A DNA stretch of 45,811 nt from an uncultured Flavobacteriales bacterium (GCA_913009535.1 CAJVXR010000003.1:1-45811); one strand, 5' to 3'; positions 1 through 9,121 are shown, numbered from the stretch's first letter. Made by a program: numbers and translations. Notes: generated from the sequence alone by a model not told the origin.

Positions 1-235
1 AAGCGGGAATATTATGAGCAGGTATTTTAATTGTAGTATTTTTAGATATATTTCTACCAGTTTTTTCAGCTCTAGTTTTAACTATAAAACTTCCAAATCC
101 TCTTAAATATACATTTTCACCATTTTCAAGAGATGTTATTACCTCTTTCATGAATGATTCTACTGTTGCTTGAACATCTGCTTTTTCAATTCCCATTTTT
201 TGAGAAACATTAGATACAATTTCAGCTTTTGTCAT
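1..235 (-). CDS. HU/IHF-family DNA-binding protein, 3' part cut by the window edge
   Basis: Small histone-like protein that bends and compacts DNA as a dimer in the nucleoid. Read on the minus strand from the ATG at 235, it begins MTKAEIVSNVSQKMGIEK and continues with the conserved core GFGSFIVKTRAEKTGRN and then IKIPA, the start of the DNA-binding beta arm. About 78 residues are visible of the usual 90 to 100; the C-terminus lies beyond position 1. The gene is divergent from mutY. A TATATTTG box on the minus strand at 277-270 could be its -7 element, but no good -33 box lies at the expected distance. HU and IHF subunits cannot be told apart from this fragment. Confidence 0.93.
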   Translation of the reverse strand, partial: MTKAEIVSNVSQKMGIEKADVQATVESFMKEVITSLENGENVYLRGFGSFIVKTRAEKTGRNISKNTTIKIPAHNIPA

Positions 236-361
236 TTATTTTATCTGTTTATATATTTTTCAACGCCAGCAAATATATGTATTTTATATTCAATATTTCA
301 AGCCAAATTAATTTAATTTATTGATAATAAACTTTATTTTTACTCATAATCCACTCAATAT

Positions 362-1399
362 ATGAATTTTACCTCCCAAATTGATAATTGGTATTCAAAA
401 AACAAAAGAGATCTACCGTGGAGAAAAAATAAAGACCCATATTCAGTTTGGCTTTCAGAAATAATTCTTCAACAAACAAAAATCCAACAAGGTCTTCCAT
501 ACTACACAAAATTTATAGATAAATACCCTAATGTATTTTCTTTGGCTAATGCACTTGAGCATGATATTTTAAAACTTTGGGAAGGTTTGGGTTATTATTC
601 TAGAGCTAGAAATTTACACAAAACTGCCAAAATTGTCGCTCTTGATTTTGATGGTATTTTTCCTACTACATTTCTGCAGTTATTAAAACTTCCTGGAATA
701 GGTAAATATACTGCAAGTGCAATCTCTTCAATTTGTTACGAAGAAAGACAAGCTGTCTTAGATGGAAATGTTTTTAGATTACTTTCTAGATATTTTGATA
801 TTGATACTCCAATTAACTCATCTTTAGGAATAAAATCCTTTGAGAGATTATCTTATAAATTATTACCTAAAATTAATATTGGTGATTATAACCAGGGATT
901 AATGGACTTTGGTTCTATTGTATGTAAACCAAAATTAGCAAAATGTGACATTTGTATTTTGCAAGATGGCTGTAGCGCTCATGCCAAGAATAAAATATAT
1001 TTGCTCCCTGTTAAGAATAAAAAAAATAAAGTTTTAACGAAACATTTTAATTTTTTGATATTCATATATGGTGATAATAAAACTAAGATTGAGCAAAGAG
1101 ATGATAAGGGTATTTGGCCAAACCTTTATCAGTTTCCATTGATAGAAACTGATGAAGAATTGAATATTAATAAATTAAATCAAAGTCCTGAAATTTTAAA
1201 AATGCTTCCAAAATCAAATTATGAAGTTGAATTAGTAAACCCCAAACCAGAAATTCATAATTTAAGTCATCGAAAATTATTTATTCATTACTGGAAAATA
1301 AAATTAGACAATTTAAGCCCTAATTTAACGCCTATTAAAAACTTGCAAAATTATCCATTTCCAATTGTGCTAAGTAGATTTATTAAGTCGTATTTTTGA
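362..1399 (+). CDS. mutY: A/G-specific adenine glycosylase MutY
   Basis: Base-excision repair enzyme that removes adenine mispaired with 8-oxoguanine. Of 345 residues, the N-terminal part carries the glycosylase fold, with the catalytic Glu33 in LSEIILQQTK, a helix-hairpin-helix at LPGIGKYTASA (about 110-120) and the catalytic Asp134 in VLDGNVFR. The 4Fe-4S cluster cysteines are at about 188, 195, 198 and 204 (C-x6-C-x2-C-x5-C). The C-terminal third is the NUDIX-like domain that recognises 8-oxoG. It is followed at 58 bases by ssb and then gldE and gldD, an order common in flavobacteria. Length is normal for the family. Confidence 0.96.
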   Translation: MNFTSQIDNWYSKNKRDLPWRKNKDPYSVWLSEIILQQTKIQQGLPYYTKFIDKYPNVFSLANALEHDILKLWEGLGYYSRARNLHKTAKIVALDFDGIFPTTFLQLLKLPGIGKYTASAISSICYEERQAVLDGNVFRLLSRYFDIDTPINSSLGIKSFERLSYKLLPKINIGDYNQGLMDFGSIVCKPKLAKCDICILQDGCSAHAKNKIYLLPVKNKKNKVLTKHFNFLIFIYGDNKTKIEQRDDKGIWPNLYQFPLIETDEELNINKLNQSPEILKMLPKSNYEVELVNPKPEIHNLSHRKLFIHYWKIKLDNLSPNLTPIKNLQNYPFPIVLSRFIKSYF

Positions 1400-1457
1400 A
1401 CAATTAAATAATAAATACTTAAATTATATATTAAAAATAATTTTAATCAAAAAAATC

Positions 1458-1889
1458 ATGACAGGGACATTAAATAAAGTAATATTAATTGGTCACTTAG
1501 GTGACGATGTTAAAATTCATAATTTTGAAGGTGGTGGATGTATTGGAAGATTTCCTCTTGCGACAAATGAATCTTACACAAACAAACAAACAAACGAAAA
1601 AGTCACTAATACTGAATGGCATAACATTGTAGTTAGAAATAAAGCTGCTGAAATTTGTCAAAAATACTTATCCAAAGGAGATAAAGTATATGTTGAAGGA
1701 AGGATTAAGACTCGTAAATGGCAAGACGATAAAGGGATTGACAGATATTCAACTGAAATTAACTGCCAAGAGTTTACTTTTTTAAACACTAAAAACGAAA
1801 CTAGTACTTCAAATTCTAATTCCCAGACTCAAGTCGAATCTCAGTCAAATATAGAATCAACAAAAGGAAATGACGATTTACCATTTTAA
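1458..1889 (+). CDS. ssb: Single-stranded DNA-binding protein SSB
   Basis: Binds and protects single-stranded DNA during replication, recombination and repair, and recruits partner enzymes. The 143-residue protein has an OB fold over about residues 1-110 (start MTGTLNKVILIGHLGDDVKI, later GRIKTRKWQDDKG), then a flexible Ser/Asn/Gln-rich linker and the acidic partner-docking tip DDLPF at the very end. It lies between mutY and gldE; the gap to gldE is only 15 bases, so co-transcription is likely. The same DDLPF ending occurs on the DUF3127 protein at 17311-17685. Confidence 0.97.
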   Translation: MTGTLNKVILIGHLGDDVKIHNFEGGGCIGRFPLATNESYTNKQTNEKVTNTEWHNIVVRNKAAEICQKYLSKGDKVYVEGRIKTRKWQDDKGIDRYSTEINCQEFTFLNTKNETSTSNSNSQTQVESQSNIESTKGNDDLPF

Positions 1890-1904
1890 TTAAATTTTTA
1901 TTAA

Positions 1905-3158
1905 TTGAGTGATCCAATCATATATTATAGTTTAATACTAGCAACATTACTTATCTTTTCTGGAATGATTTCTGGTTCTGAAGTAGCACTGTTTTCATTA
2001 TCTAAGTCACAGCTAAAAAATGAAGATAAGTCCAGTTATATTCAAATAATTCAAAAATTATTGTCCAATTCTAATAAATTATTAGCAACTATTTTAGTCG
2101 CTAATAGTTTTATAAATATTGCCATTGTAATTCTATTCACACAAATAGGAAATGTGATTTTTAAAAGTATCACTTCTCCTTTCTGGCAGTTTACAATTGA
2201 AGTTGTTGTAGCTACTTTTTTAATTTTATTATTCGGTGAGATATTACCTAAAATTTATGCTAGTAGAAATAACCTATTATTTTCAAGATTTGTTATATAT
2301 CCTCTTTTGTTATTAGATTTTCTTCTTACTCCAATTAGTTTGCCCATGCAAAAGCTGTCTAATTTTATTAAAAATAAATTAAGTTTTAAAAAAGGGAATA
2401 TTAATCTTAATCAAATTTCGTCAGCATTAGATTTAACTAGTCCGGATGAAACAACAAAACAAGAGCATAAGATTCTGAAAGGTATTTTGTCTTTTGGTAA
2501 CACAGAAACCAAAGAAGTAATGCGACCTAGGCTAGATATTCATGCTTATAGCAATTTGTTAAATTATGATGAAGTTTTAAAAAATATAATAGAAAATAAC
2601 TTTTCAAGAATTCCAGTATATAATGAAGATTTGGATAATATTATTGGAATATTATATGTAAAAGATTTATTACCTTTTTTAGATAAAAAAGACTTTGATT
2701 GGCTTTCAACTTTAAGAAAACCATTATTTATTCCTGAAAATAAAAAGTTAGATGATTTGATGCAAGAATTTCAAGAAAAAAAGATTCACTTAGCTATTGT
2801 AGTTGATGAATTTGGAGGTACTTCTGGAGTGATTTCATTGGAGGATGTAATTGAAGAGATAGTTGGAGATATTTCTGATGAATTTGATGATGATAGTTTG
2901 CTTTTTTCAAAGCTTGACAATCTTAATTATGTCTTTGAAGGTAAAACATCTATGAAAGATTTCTATAAAATCTTGAATATTGATTCAAGTCCATTTGATA
3001 AATTAAAAGGAGATTCAGAAACTATAGCTGGCTTTATTTTAGAAATCTCACAAAGTTTCCCAAAAATAAATAGTAAGATAGTTTTTGAAAATTACACATT
3101 TACTATTGAATCAGTTGATAAAAAAAGAATCAAGCAAGTAAAAGTTACTATTAAATGA
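1905..3158 (+). CDS. gldE: Gliding motility-associated protein GldE (CBS/CorC membrane protein)
   Basis: Membrane protein of the HlyC/CorC (DUF21-CBS-CorC) family, linked in flavobacteria to gliding motility and type IX secretion through its partner GldD. The 417 residues hold about four hydrophobic segments in the first 190 (DUF21), two CBS modules at roughly 200-325 (VMRPRLDIHAY; VVDEFGGTSGVISLEDVIEEIVGDI is split between them) and a C-terminal CorC/HlyC domain. The start is a TTG at 1905, chosen because it gives SDPIIYYSL just before the first membrane segment and no upstream ATG is in frame. Its stop overlaps the gldD start as ATGA. The naming rests on the gldE-gldD adjacency; alone it could be any CorC-type protein. 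Confidence 0.88.
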   Translation: MSDPIIYYSLILATLLIFSGMISGSEVALFSLSKSQLKNEDKSSYIQIIQKLLSNSNKLLATILVANSFINIAIVILFTQIGNVIFKSITSPFWQFTIEVVVATFLILLFGEILPKIYASRNNLLFSRFVIYPLLLLDFLLTPISLPMQKLSNFIKNKLSFKKGNINLNQISSALDLTSPDETTKQEHKILKGILSFGNTETKEVMRPRLDIHAYSNLLNYDEVLKNIIENNFSRIPVYNEDLDNIIGILYVKDLLPFLDKKDFDWLSTLRKPLFIPENKKLDDLMQEFQEKKIHLAIVVDEFGGTSGVISLEDVIEEIVGDISDEFDDDSLLFSKLDNLNYVFEGKTSMKDFYKILNIDSSPFDKLKGDSETIAGFILEISQSFPKINSKIVFENYTFTIESVDKKRIKQVKVTIK

Positions 3159-3742
3159 ATCTTAAATTAGTTTATATACTTATATTTTTACTTTGGTCAT
3201 GTGACAGTGTAGAGCTACCCAAACCAAATGCATATTTAAGATTAGATTTTCCTTCTCCTTTATATAAAGAAGCTAATTTTGAAGCTAATGGTACAACTAT
3301 AGAATTAAATACTGCATCAACATATTTTACAAAAATTAAAAATATCAGCAATTCATTAATTTCAAAAACTATTTTCTACCCTTTGATTAATGCTGAAATA
3401 AAATTAGAATATTATAATTTGAACCGCAATAATAAATTAAATCATAGACTCAAAAATCTAAATAATTTTACATCAATTCATTTGAAAAAATCTTTAAAAC
3501 CTCCAAAAATTCAAGAGTTTATAAACCCAAACACAAAAGTTTATGCATCGATTATCAATATTAAAGGGGATGTAACTTCACCATATCAATTTTATGCTAC
3601 TGATAGCGTAAATAATCTAATAATTGGAATTTTAAGTTTAAAATCTAAGACTAAGTATGATTCAGTTTTACCGGCCTTAGACTATCTTAAGAATGATGTT
3701 TATCATCTTATCGAATCTATTAAATGGAGTGTTAATAAATGA
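3155..3742 (+). CDS. gldD: Gliding motility lipoprotein GldD
   Basis: Lipoprotein required for gliding and, in Flavobacterium johnsoniae, for type IX secretion. The 195-residue protein opens with a lipoprotein signal ending LLWSC, with Cys16 as the likely lipidated residue, followed by the typical GldD start PKPNAYLRLDFP. The rest has the family features, including a segment around YASIINIKGDVTSPYQFYAT and the C-terminal DYLKNDVYHLIESIKW. It overlaps gldE by four bases and the next transporter gene by four bases, so the three are probably translated from one message. Tryptophan just before the lipobox Ser-Cys is slightly unusual. Confidence 0.92.
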   Translation: MNLKLVYILIFLLWSCDSVELPKPNAYLRLDFPSPLYKEANFEANGTTIELNTASTYFTKIKNISNSLISKTIFYPLINAEIKLEYYNLNRNNKLNHRLKNLNNFTSIHLKKSLKPPKIQEFINPNTKVYASIINIKGDVTSPYQFYATDSVNNLIIGILSLKSKTKYDSVLPALDYLKNDVYHLIESIKWSVNK

Positions 3743-4626
3743 ATATAGGAATAGAAAAGAAGTGGATTTATTTAATTGCTTTGTCTTTAATTTGGGGTAG
3801 TTCGTTCATCCTAATTAAAAAAAGTTTACTGGGTTTATCTCCTTTACAGGTTGGTTCATTAAGAATTGTATTTTCTTCAATTATCATTTTTTTAATAGCA
3901 TTTAATCGAATAAGTAATATTCCCAAGAATAAATGGAAATGGATAGCTATTTCGGCTATTATTGGTACTTTTTTTCCTGCTTTTTTATTCGCATATGCAG
4001 AAACTCAAATTGATAGTGCAGTTGCATCTATACTAAATTCATTAGTTCCGATGAATACTGTTTTAATTGGATTTGCAGTCTTTAAAATATCAACAACTAA
4101 AACTCAATCTTTGGGTGTTTTAATTGGTTTTATAGGTACTTGTACATTGATAATATCAGGAGCAGATTTGAATCCAGATCAAAATTATTTATATTCTGGT
4201 TTAGTAATAATTTGTTCTGTGTTATATGCAATTAATGTTAACTTAATCAAAAAATATCTCTTTGACGTAAATGCAGTCTCTATTGCTGCAGGCCAATTCG
4301 TAGTTATTTTTATTCCCTCAATAATAGTTTTGTTTTACTCTGGATTTTTTAATTTAGTATTTACAGATAATGATTTACTTTATGACTCATTAACCTATGT
4401 TCTACTCTTATCATTTTTTGGTACAGCCATGGCAAAAATATTATTCAATAGGCTAATTCAAATCTCTTCACCTGTTTTTGCTTCTTCAGTCACTTATTCT
4501 ATGTTAATTGTTTCAGTAATATGGGGAGTATTGGATGGGGAGCTTTTTAATTTTTATCAAGCAGTAGCTACAATATTAATTATTATAGGGGTTTATTTAT
4601 CCAACAAAAAAAAACCCATCGATTAA
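3739..4626 (+). CDS. EamA/DMT-family transporter
   Basis: Inner-membrane transporter of the drug/metabolite superfamily. The 295 residues form about ten hydrophobic helices in two EamA repeats; the first repeat begins YLIALSLIWGSSFILIKKSL and the second near YSGLVIICSVLYAINVNLI. The substrate cannot be told; relatives export amino acids, metabolites or drugs. The ATG overlaps the gldD stop (ATGA), so it rides in the same operon, though a link to gliding is not implied. The stop codon lies in the loop of a terminator hairpin shared with the converging peptidase gene. Confidence 0.88.
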   Translation: MNIGIEKKWIYLIALSLIWGSSFILIKKSLLGLSPLQVGSLRIVFSSIIIFLIAFNRISNIPKNKWKWIAISAIIGTFFPAFLFAYAETQIDSAVASILNSLVPMNTVLIGFAVFKISTTKTQSLGVLIGFIGTCTLIISGADLNPDQNYLYSGLVIICSVLYAINVNLIKKYLFDVNAVSIAAGQFVVIFIPSIIVLFYSGFFNLVFTDNDLLYDSLTYVLLLSFFGTAMAKILFNRLIQISSPVFASSVTYSMLIVSVIWGVLDGELFNFYQAVATILIIIGVYLSNKKKPID

Positions 4627-4638
4627 GATGAGTTTTTT
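4609..4638. terminator. Probable bidirectional terminator between EamA transporter and M16 peptidase
   Basis: An A-run, CATC (4617-4620), a six-base loop holding the stop codon, GATG (4627-4630) and a T-run (4633-4638) form an imperfect hairpin with one C-A mismatch next to the GATG. Because both flanks are A/T runs, it can act on both strands, fitting the convergent genes ending at 4626 and 4661. Confidence 0.6.
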
Positions 4639-4660
4639 CTAAAAAAAGATACGTCTATTA

Positions 4661-6742
4661 CTAATAGAAGTCAGAATCCTTCAAAGGAGTATTAATCAAA
4701 ACTTCTGCTGTGATAAATTCAATTACTTGTCCGCCTTGATTTATTTGCATTAAGTGAGGAGCCCACAAACCTTCAATATTTTTATAATCTCCATATTTTA
4801 CAGAAACTATATTTTTATTAGCATCCTCAGAGTCTACACTTACTAAATAACCACTTTCTGTGCTGTAATATCTATAAGACGTTTTCTCATTTTTAATAAC
4901 TTTAACTTTATAAACATCTTCTCCATCAATAGCACTTATATTAATAAGCTCAATTTGGTCAGCTGTAAAGTATATCTCATCAAAAATTCCTTCAACATTT
5001 TTAGCTTCTTCTATTTCTTCATCTGTCATCATAGTTTTTTGTCCACCCATCATTAATCCCTCTCTGTAGCCCTTTTCTCCGCTAAAGGTTTGTTTAAGAA
5101 TAAGACCCATAGGAGCTGTCCATTCATCTATACTTTTGTTTGGCATCATTTTTTTGGAAATTGCTTCTGGTTTAAATGGTGCCCCTGGAAGAGTAACGCT
5201 AGCTTTTGTAACTAAGGTATTAACACTTGAAAGTAAAGTCTTACCTCCAATTGCTTTAATATAATTATTCATGACATCTAACGCAGACATGCCCTCAGGA
5301 ATAGATTTGTTAAATACTGGTTTTGGAACTGGATTTGCATATTCATCAAAATAATTTACTGGAAATCCAACTTCTTCTAGGTTTTGTACAACATCGCTAC
5401 CTTTACCTACAACAATAATTCTCGAGTTAGCTATCTTGAAATATTTGTTGGCCACCCTCATCACATCTTCTTGACTAACAGCATTAATATTTTCTAAATA
5501 ATTTTCATAAAAATCCTCAGGTAAGTTATTAAGTTTAATATTTAAGGCATAACCAGCAATAGTTTGCGGGTTTTCAGCTCTTCTAATAAAACTTCCAACA
5601 TATTTAGCCTTTGCATTTTTTAATAATTCAGGATCAACTTTTTCCAGTCTGATTCTAGAAATCTCTTTAACAATTTCAGTAACCGCACTGTCAGTAACCA
5701 TGTTTCTAACTTTTGCACCAGCAGAAAATTTTGCAACTCCATACCTGCTAGAACCTATACTAGAATAAGCTCCATAAGTGTAACCTTTGTCTTCTCTTAA
5801 ATTTTTAAATAAATATCCAGCTCCACCACCACCTAAAATATCATTAGTCATTAATGCTGAAAAATAATCTTCATCAGTCATCATTAAATCTACATTATTA
5901 GTGATAGATATACTAGATTGAGTTGCAGTTGGCAAGTCAATAAAGTTCACTTCAGTCAAGCTTACATTTTCTGTTAATAATGGTTTACTAGTTTCAATAT
6001 TTTTACCCTTTGTCCATTGACTAAACCTATTATTAATTGAAGACTTTATTTCTTTGTAATTTATATCACCTATAATAACTATGTATGCATTATTTGGAAT
6101 AAAATACTTTTCATGATATTCCAATACATCTTCATAAGTGACATTATTAAGAGTTTCTTCAGAAATAAACTCACCATATACGTGGTTTTTCCCATAAGAT
6201 AATGCGTTTCCAACTCTACCTGAAATAGCATCAATACTTTTTTTGTTAGACTTTAGCCCTTCAATTAACTTTTCTTTTTCTTTGTCAAATTCTTCGTTAG
6301 TTAAAAGAGGATTGATGATTGCATCTGAAAAAAGTTCTAAAACTCTTTCATTATTTTTTGTTAGCGTAAAAGCTGATGCAGATCCAAATCCAACGTTTAT
6401 ACTTGCACCTAAAAAATCAACTTCTTCATTAAATTCATCTTTAGAAATTGTTGTTGTTCCATTACCAAGCATTGAACCAAGTAGTGTTAAAACACCAGCT
6501 TTTTCACCTTCAAAAATGGGATTTCTATCAAATCTAAATGAGTAATTTACTCTTGGTAATTTGTTGTTTTCTACAACCAAAACCTTGATACCATTCTTTA
6601 GTTTAAACTCTTTAGGTTTTTCAAGTTTAATTTTGGGAGCTGGCCCTCCCTTAGGCATTACAGATCTATCTAGTTGTGCACTAAGGTTTAAAGAAAAAAT
6701 TATCGATAATATTAATAATATATTTTTTTTCATTTTTTTCAT
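4661..6742 (-). CDS. Secreted M16-family peptidase-like protein lacking the zinc motif
   Basis: Probable non-catalytic partner of the M16 peptidase encoded just upstream at 6745-8064. The 693-residue protein starts with a signal peptide (residues 1-22, ending LNLSAQ). Two M16 domains follow (about 40-260 and 270-470). No HxxEH motif is present where it should be, but the second domain carries the R...GYTYGAYSS element typical of substrate-binding partner subunits. Residues from about 485 on form an extra domain resembling outer-membrane lipoprotein-sorting (LolA-like) proteins. Only two bases separate it from the catalytic subunit gene, so both are likely made together and work as a heterodimer in the periplasm. 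Met4 is an alternative start. Confidence 0.88.
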   Translation of the reverse strand: MKKMKKNILLILSIIFSLNLSAQLDRSVMPKGGPAPKIKLEKPKEFKLKNGIKVLVVENNKLPRVNYSFRFDRNPIFEGEKAGVLTLLGSMLGNGTTTISKDEFNEEVDFLGASINVGFGSASAFTLTKNNERVLELFSDAIINPLLTNEEFDKEKEKLIEGLKSNKKSIDAISGRVGNALSYGKNHVYGEFISEETLNNVTYEDVLEYHEKYFIPNNAYIVIIGDINYKEIKSSINNRFSQWTKGKNIETSKPLLTENVSLTEVNFIDLPTATQSSISITNNVDLMMTDEDYFSALMTNDILGGGGAGYLFKNLREDKGYTYGAYSSIGSSRYGVAKFSAGAKVRNMVTDSAVTEIVKEISRIRLEKVDPELLKNAKAKYVGSFIRRAENPQTIAGYALNIKLNNLPEDFYENYLENINAVSQEDVMRVANKYFKIANSRIIVVGKGSDVVQNLEEVGFPVNYFDEYANPVPKPVFNKSIPEGMSALDVMNNYIKAIGGKTLLSSVNTLVTKASVTLPGAPFKPEAISKKMMPNKSIDEWTAPMGLILKQTFSGEKGYREGLMMGGQKTMMTDEEIEEAKNVEGIFDEIYFTADQIELINISAIDGEDVYKVKVIKNEKTSYRYYSTESGYLVSVDSEDANKNIVSVKYGDYKNIEGLWAPHLMQINQGGQVIEFITAEVLINTPLKDSDFY

Positions 6743-6744
6743 TT

Positions 6745-8064
6745 TTAATTATTTGACTCATCACCAGGTAAATACTCAATTTCGACCCTCTGATTAGTGT
6801 TTAAATATTTTTTTGCTACTTCTTGAATTTCTTGTCTAGTTATAGACCTGTAAATATCAAGTTGTTCATTTATAAGATTTACATTTCCGTAAAGCAAGTA
6901 ATATCTGGCTAAGGAGTTTGCAATTCCTTGAACACTAGAATTAGAGTTCACAAATTGTGATTCAAATTGATTTAATAATTTTTGATAATCTCTTTCTGAA
7001 ATTAATTCAGTTTGAACTTTAACAATTTCTTCGTCAATTTCTGACAATAACGTACTTAACTTAACTTCTCCTAAAGGAAGTGCAAAAAAAGCAAACATAT
7101 TATAATCAACTTGGCCTAAATTTATCGAAGTAGCTTCAAGTGCTAATTTCTTTTTATCTACTAATTTTTTATATAAAACAGAACTCTTACCTCCACTTAA
7201 ATATGTTGATAGCATTTCTAATACATAAGAATCTCTGTCGGCAAACCCTGGAGTTCTATAAGCTGCTAAAATTGCAGGTATTTGAATGTTTTTGTCATAT
7301 GTAGTAACTTTTTCAGTTTCTACTATTGGTTCTTCAACTGGAAAATTTCTTGTAAATTCTGGTCTAGCTTTTACCTCAGAAAAGTATTTTTTAACTAAAC
7401 CTTTAGTTTCTTCAATATCAATGTCACCTGCAACAATTAAAACAGCATTATTTGGGCCGTAATATTTATCAAAATATTGCATAAATTCTTCAAGAGTTGC
7501 TGCATCTAAATCTTCCATTTTACCAATATTTTCATCTTTGTAAGGATGAACCTTGAAGATATTTTCCCATAAAACTTTTAATAACTTCCCATATGGTCGA
7601 TCATAGCTTTGTCTTTTTTCTTCTTTAACAACCTCATTTTGCGTGTTAACCGCAACTGTGTCAATTACAGGATGAAGCATTCTTTCAGATTCTAGCCAGA
7701 GTCCTAATTCAAGTTTATTTGAAGGAAATACTTCAAAATAATATGTTCTATCTTGAGAGGTGTTTGCATTGAAGGTCCCACCATTTGCAGGGATAATCTT
7801 CATAAACTCTCCTCTACCTATATTCTCTGAACCTTCAAATAAAAGGTGCTCGAAAAAATGAGCAAACCCTGTTCTCCCATTCTCTCTATCTTTACCACCT
7901 ACATCATACATTATTGATGTTGTTACTATGGGTGCAGAATTATCTTGGTGTAAAATTACATGAAGTCCGTTTTCTAAGTCAAACTCGGTAAAATCTACTT
8001 GTTGAGCATTTAAAGATGCACTACTAATTAGTACAACAGAAAATAATAAAATGATTTTTTTCAT
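6745..8064 (-). CDS. Secreted M16-family zinc metallopeptidase, catalytic subunit
   Basis: Periplasmic or surface peptidase of the insulinase/pitrilysin type. The 439-residue protein has a signal peptide (about 1-20, ending SLNAQ) and the inverted zinc motif HFFEH at residues 69-73, with His69, Glu72 and His73; the third ligand is probably a Glu in the downstream NEVVKEEKRQ helix. The second M16 domain (about 215-430) has a standard fold and lacks a zinc motif. It is followed by the inactive-type partner gene after two bases. A good Bacteroidota promoter lies just upstream on the minus strand (8143-8113). The natural substrates are unknown; relatives process peptides. Confidence 0.92.
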   Translation of the reverse strand: MKKIILLFSVVLISSASLNAQQVDFTEFDLENGLHVILHQDNSAPIVTTSIMYDVGGKDRENGRTGFAHFFEHLLFEGSENIGRGEFMKIIPANGGTFNANTSQDRTYYFEVFPSNKLELGLWLESERMLHPVIDTVAVNTQNEVVKEEKRQSYDRPYGKLLKVLWENIFKVHPYKDENIGKMEDLDAATLEEFMQYFDKYYGPNNAVLIVAGDIDIEETKGLVKKYFSEVKARPEFTRNFPVEEPIVETEKVTTYDKNIQIPAILAAYRTPGFADRDSYVLEMLSTYLSGGKSSVLYKKLVDKKKLALEATSINLGQVDYNMFAFFALPLGEVKLSTLLSEIDEEIVKVQTELISERDYQKLLNQFESQFVNSNSSVQGIANSLARYYLLYGNVNLINEQLDIYRSITRQEIQEVAKKYLNTNQRVEIEYLPGDESNN

Positions 8065-8112
8065 TTGTTTTAATTTAAATTATTTAAATATTAAAAAATT
8101 GATTGGGGAGAG

Positions 8113-8143
8113 CAAAACTACAAAATTTATTATAATATATAAA
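8113..8143 (-). promoter_or_regulatory. Predicted promoter of the M16 peptidase pair
   Basis: On the minus strand a TAGTTTTG box (8120-8113) matches the Bacteroidota -7 consensus TAnnTTTG. A TTTA (8143-8140) sits 19 bases upstream, matching three of four positions of the -33 TTTG. The ATG follows at 8064, giving a leader of about 40 bases. Confidence 0.55.
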
Positions 8144-8218
8144 TTTCACTTATAATTTTAATAATCTTAAGATAATGAAAACTTATGAATTAGTCCAATT
8201 AGTTTTTAGTTAAAAACA

Positions 8219-8249
8219 TTTGTTGGTTAATATTTAAACTTTATATTTG
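8219..8249 (+). promoter_or_regulatory. Predicted promoter of rplU-rpmA
   Basis: TTTG at 8219-8222 and TATATTTG at 8242-8249 are separated by exactly 19 bases, a full match to the Bacteroidota sigma-ABfr consensus. The rplU ATG is 42 bases downstream. The rest of the 226-base gap 8065-8290 holds the opposing peptidase promoter; I see no other clear element in it. Confidence 0.75.
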
Positions 8250-8290
8250 CACTCGTTTTTAAACAAAAATTAATAATAAAAAATTAAGCT

Positions 8291-8821
8291 ATGTACGCAA
8301 TTGTAGAGATAGCAGGGCAACAATTTAAAGTTGAAAAAGACCAAAAATTATTTGTTCATCGTTTAGATAGTAAAGAAGGTAGTAAAGTTACATTTGATAA
8401 TGTGCTTCTACTTGCTAACGGTGATAAAATATCAGTAGGCGCCCCGGCTATAGACGGAGCTCAAGTAGGAGTTAAAGTCTTAAAACATTTTAAAGGCAAT
8501 AAAGTTATTGTTTTTAAGAAGAAAAGAAGAAAAGGTTATAGAGTTAAAAATGGTCACAGACAAGCTTTGACTGAAATCCAAGTTGAAAATATTTTAGCTT
8601 CTGGAGCAAAAAAAACAAAGTCTGTTGAAAAAGCTGTAGTCAAGCCAGTAAAAACTGAACCTAAGCCAGCTAAAAAAGTTGAAAAATCTAAAACTATTGA
8701 AAAAGAAAATGTAGATTTATCAAAATTAACAGTTGCTGCATTAAAAGATATGGCAAAAAATAAAGGTGTTAAAGGAATTTCATCTATGAAAAAAGATGAT
8801 TTAATTAAAGCATTGAGTTAA
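8291..8821 (+). CDS. rplU: Ribosomal protein L21 with C-terminal Rho-N/SAP-like extension
   Basis: Structural protein of the large ribosomal subunit that binds 23S rRNA. The first ~103 residues are a complete standard L21 (MYAIVEIAGQQFKV to the KKKRRKGYRVKNGHRQALTEI end). They are followed by a Lys/Pro/Val-rich linker (about 108-140) and a ~36-residue helical module (VDLSKLTVAALKDMAKNKG to the end) that resembles the Rho N-terminal/SAP-type nucleic-acid-binding fold. The total of 176 residues therefore exceeds the usual ~103. rpmA follows after 20 bases, the universal L21-L27 pairing. The role of the added domain is not known to me. Confidence 0.95.
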   Translation: MYAIVEIAGQQFKVEKDQKLFVHRLDSKEGSKVTFDNVLLLANGDKISVGAPAIDGAQVGVKVLKHFKGNKVIVFKKKRRKGYRVKNGHRQALTEIQVENILASGAKKTKSVEKAVVKPVKTEPKPAKKVEKSKTIEKENVDLSKLTVAALKDMAKNKGVKGISSMKKDDLIKALS

Positions 8822-8841
8822 AACATTAAAATTTATTAATC

Positions 8842-9102
8842 ATGGCACATAAAAAAGGAGTAGGTAGTTCCAAAAACGGTAGAGAATCAGAATCTAAACG
8901 TTTAGGCGTCAAGATATTTGGAGGTCAAGCTGCAATAGCTGGAAATATTTTAGTTAGACAAAGAGGAACTGTTCACAATCCAGGTGAAAATGTTTACGCT
9001 GGTAAAGATCATACTTTACATGCTAAAGTTGACGGAATTGTGAAATTTGATAAAAAGAAAAACAATAAGTCTTTTGTTTCAATAGTACCATTTGAAGCTT
9101 AA
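8842..9102 (+). CDS. rpmA: Ribosomal protein L27
   Basis: Large-subunit protein whose N-terminal tail reaches the peptidyl transferase centre. The 86 residues begin [20 protein letters not shown] and contain the family signature [17 protein letters not shown]. There is no N-terminal cleavable extension of the Firmicutes type. It is the second gene of the rplU-rpmA operon and is followed by a strong terminator at 9122-9161. Confidence 0.98.
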   Translation: MAHKKGVGSSKNGRESESKRLGVKIFGGQAAIAGNILVRQRGTVHNPGENVYAGKDHTLHAKVDGIVKFDKKKNNKSFVSIVPFEA

Positions 9103-9121
9103 GAAAACATACTAAATTCTT

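Noticed and set aside
6243..6797. Plus-strand open frames inside the M16 peptidase genes
   Set aside because: They are antisense shadows of well-supported genes, with no family match.
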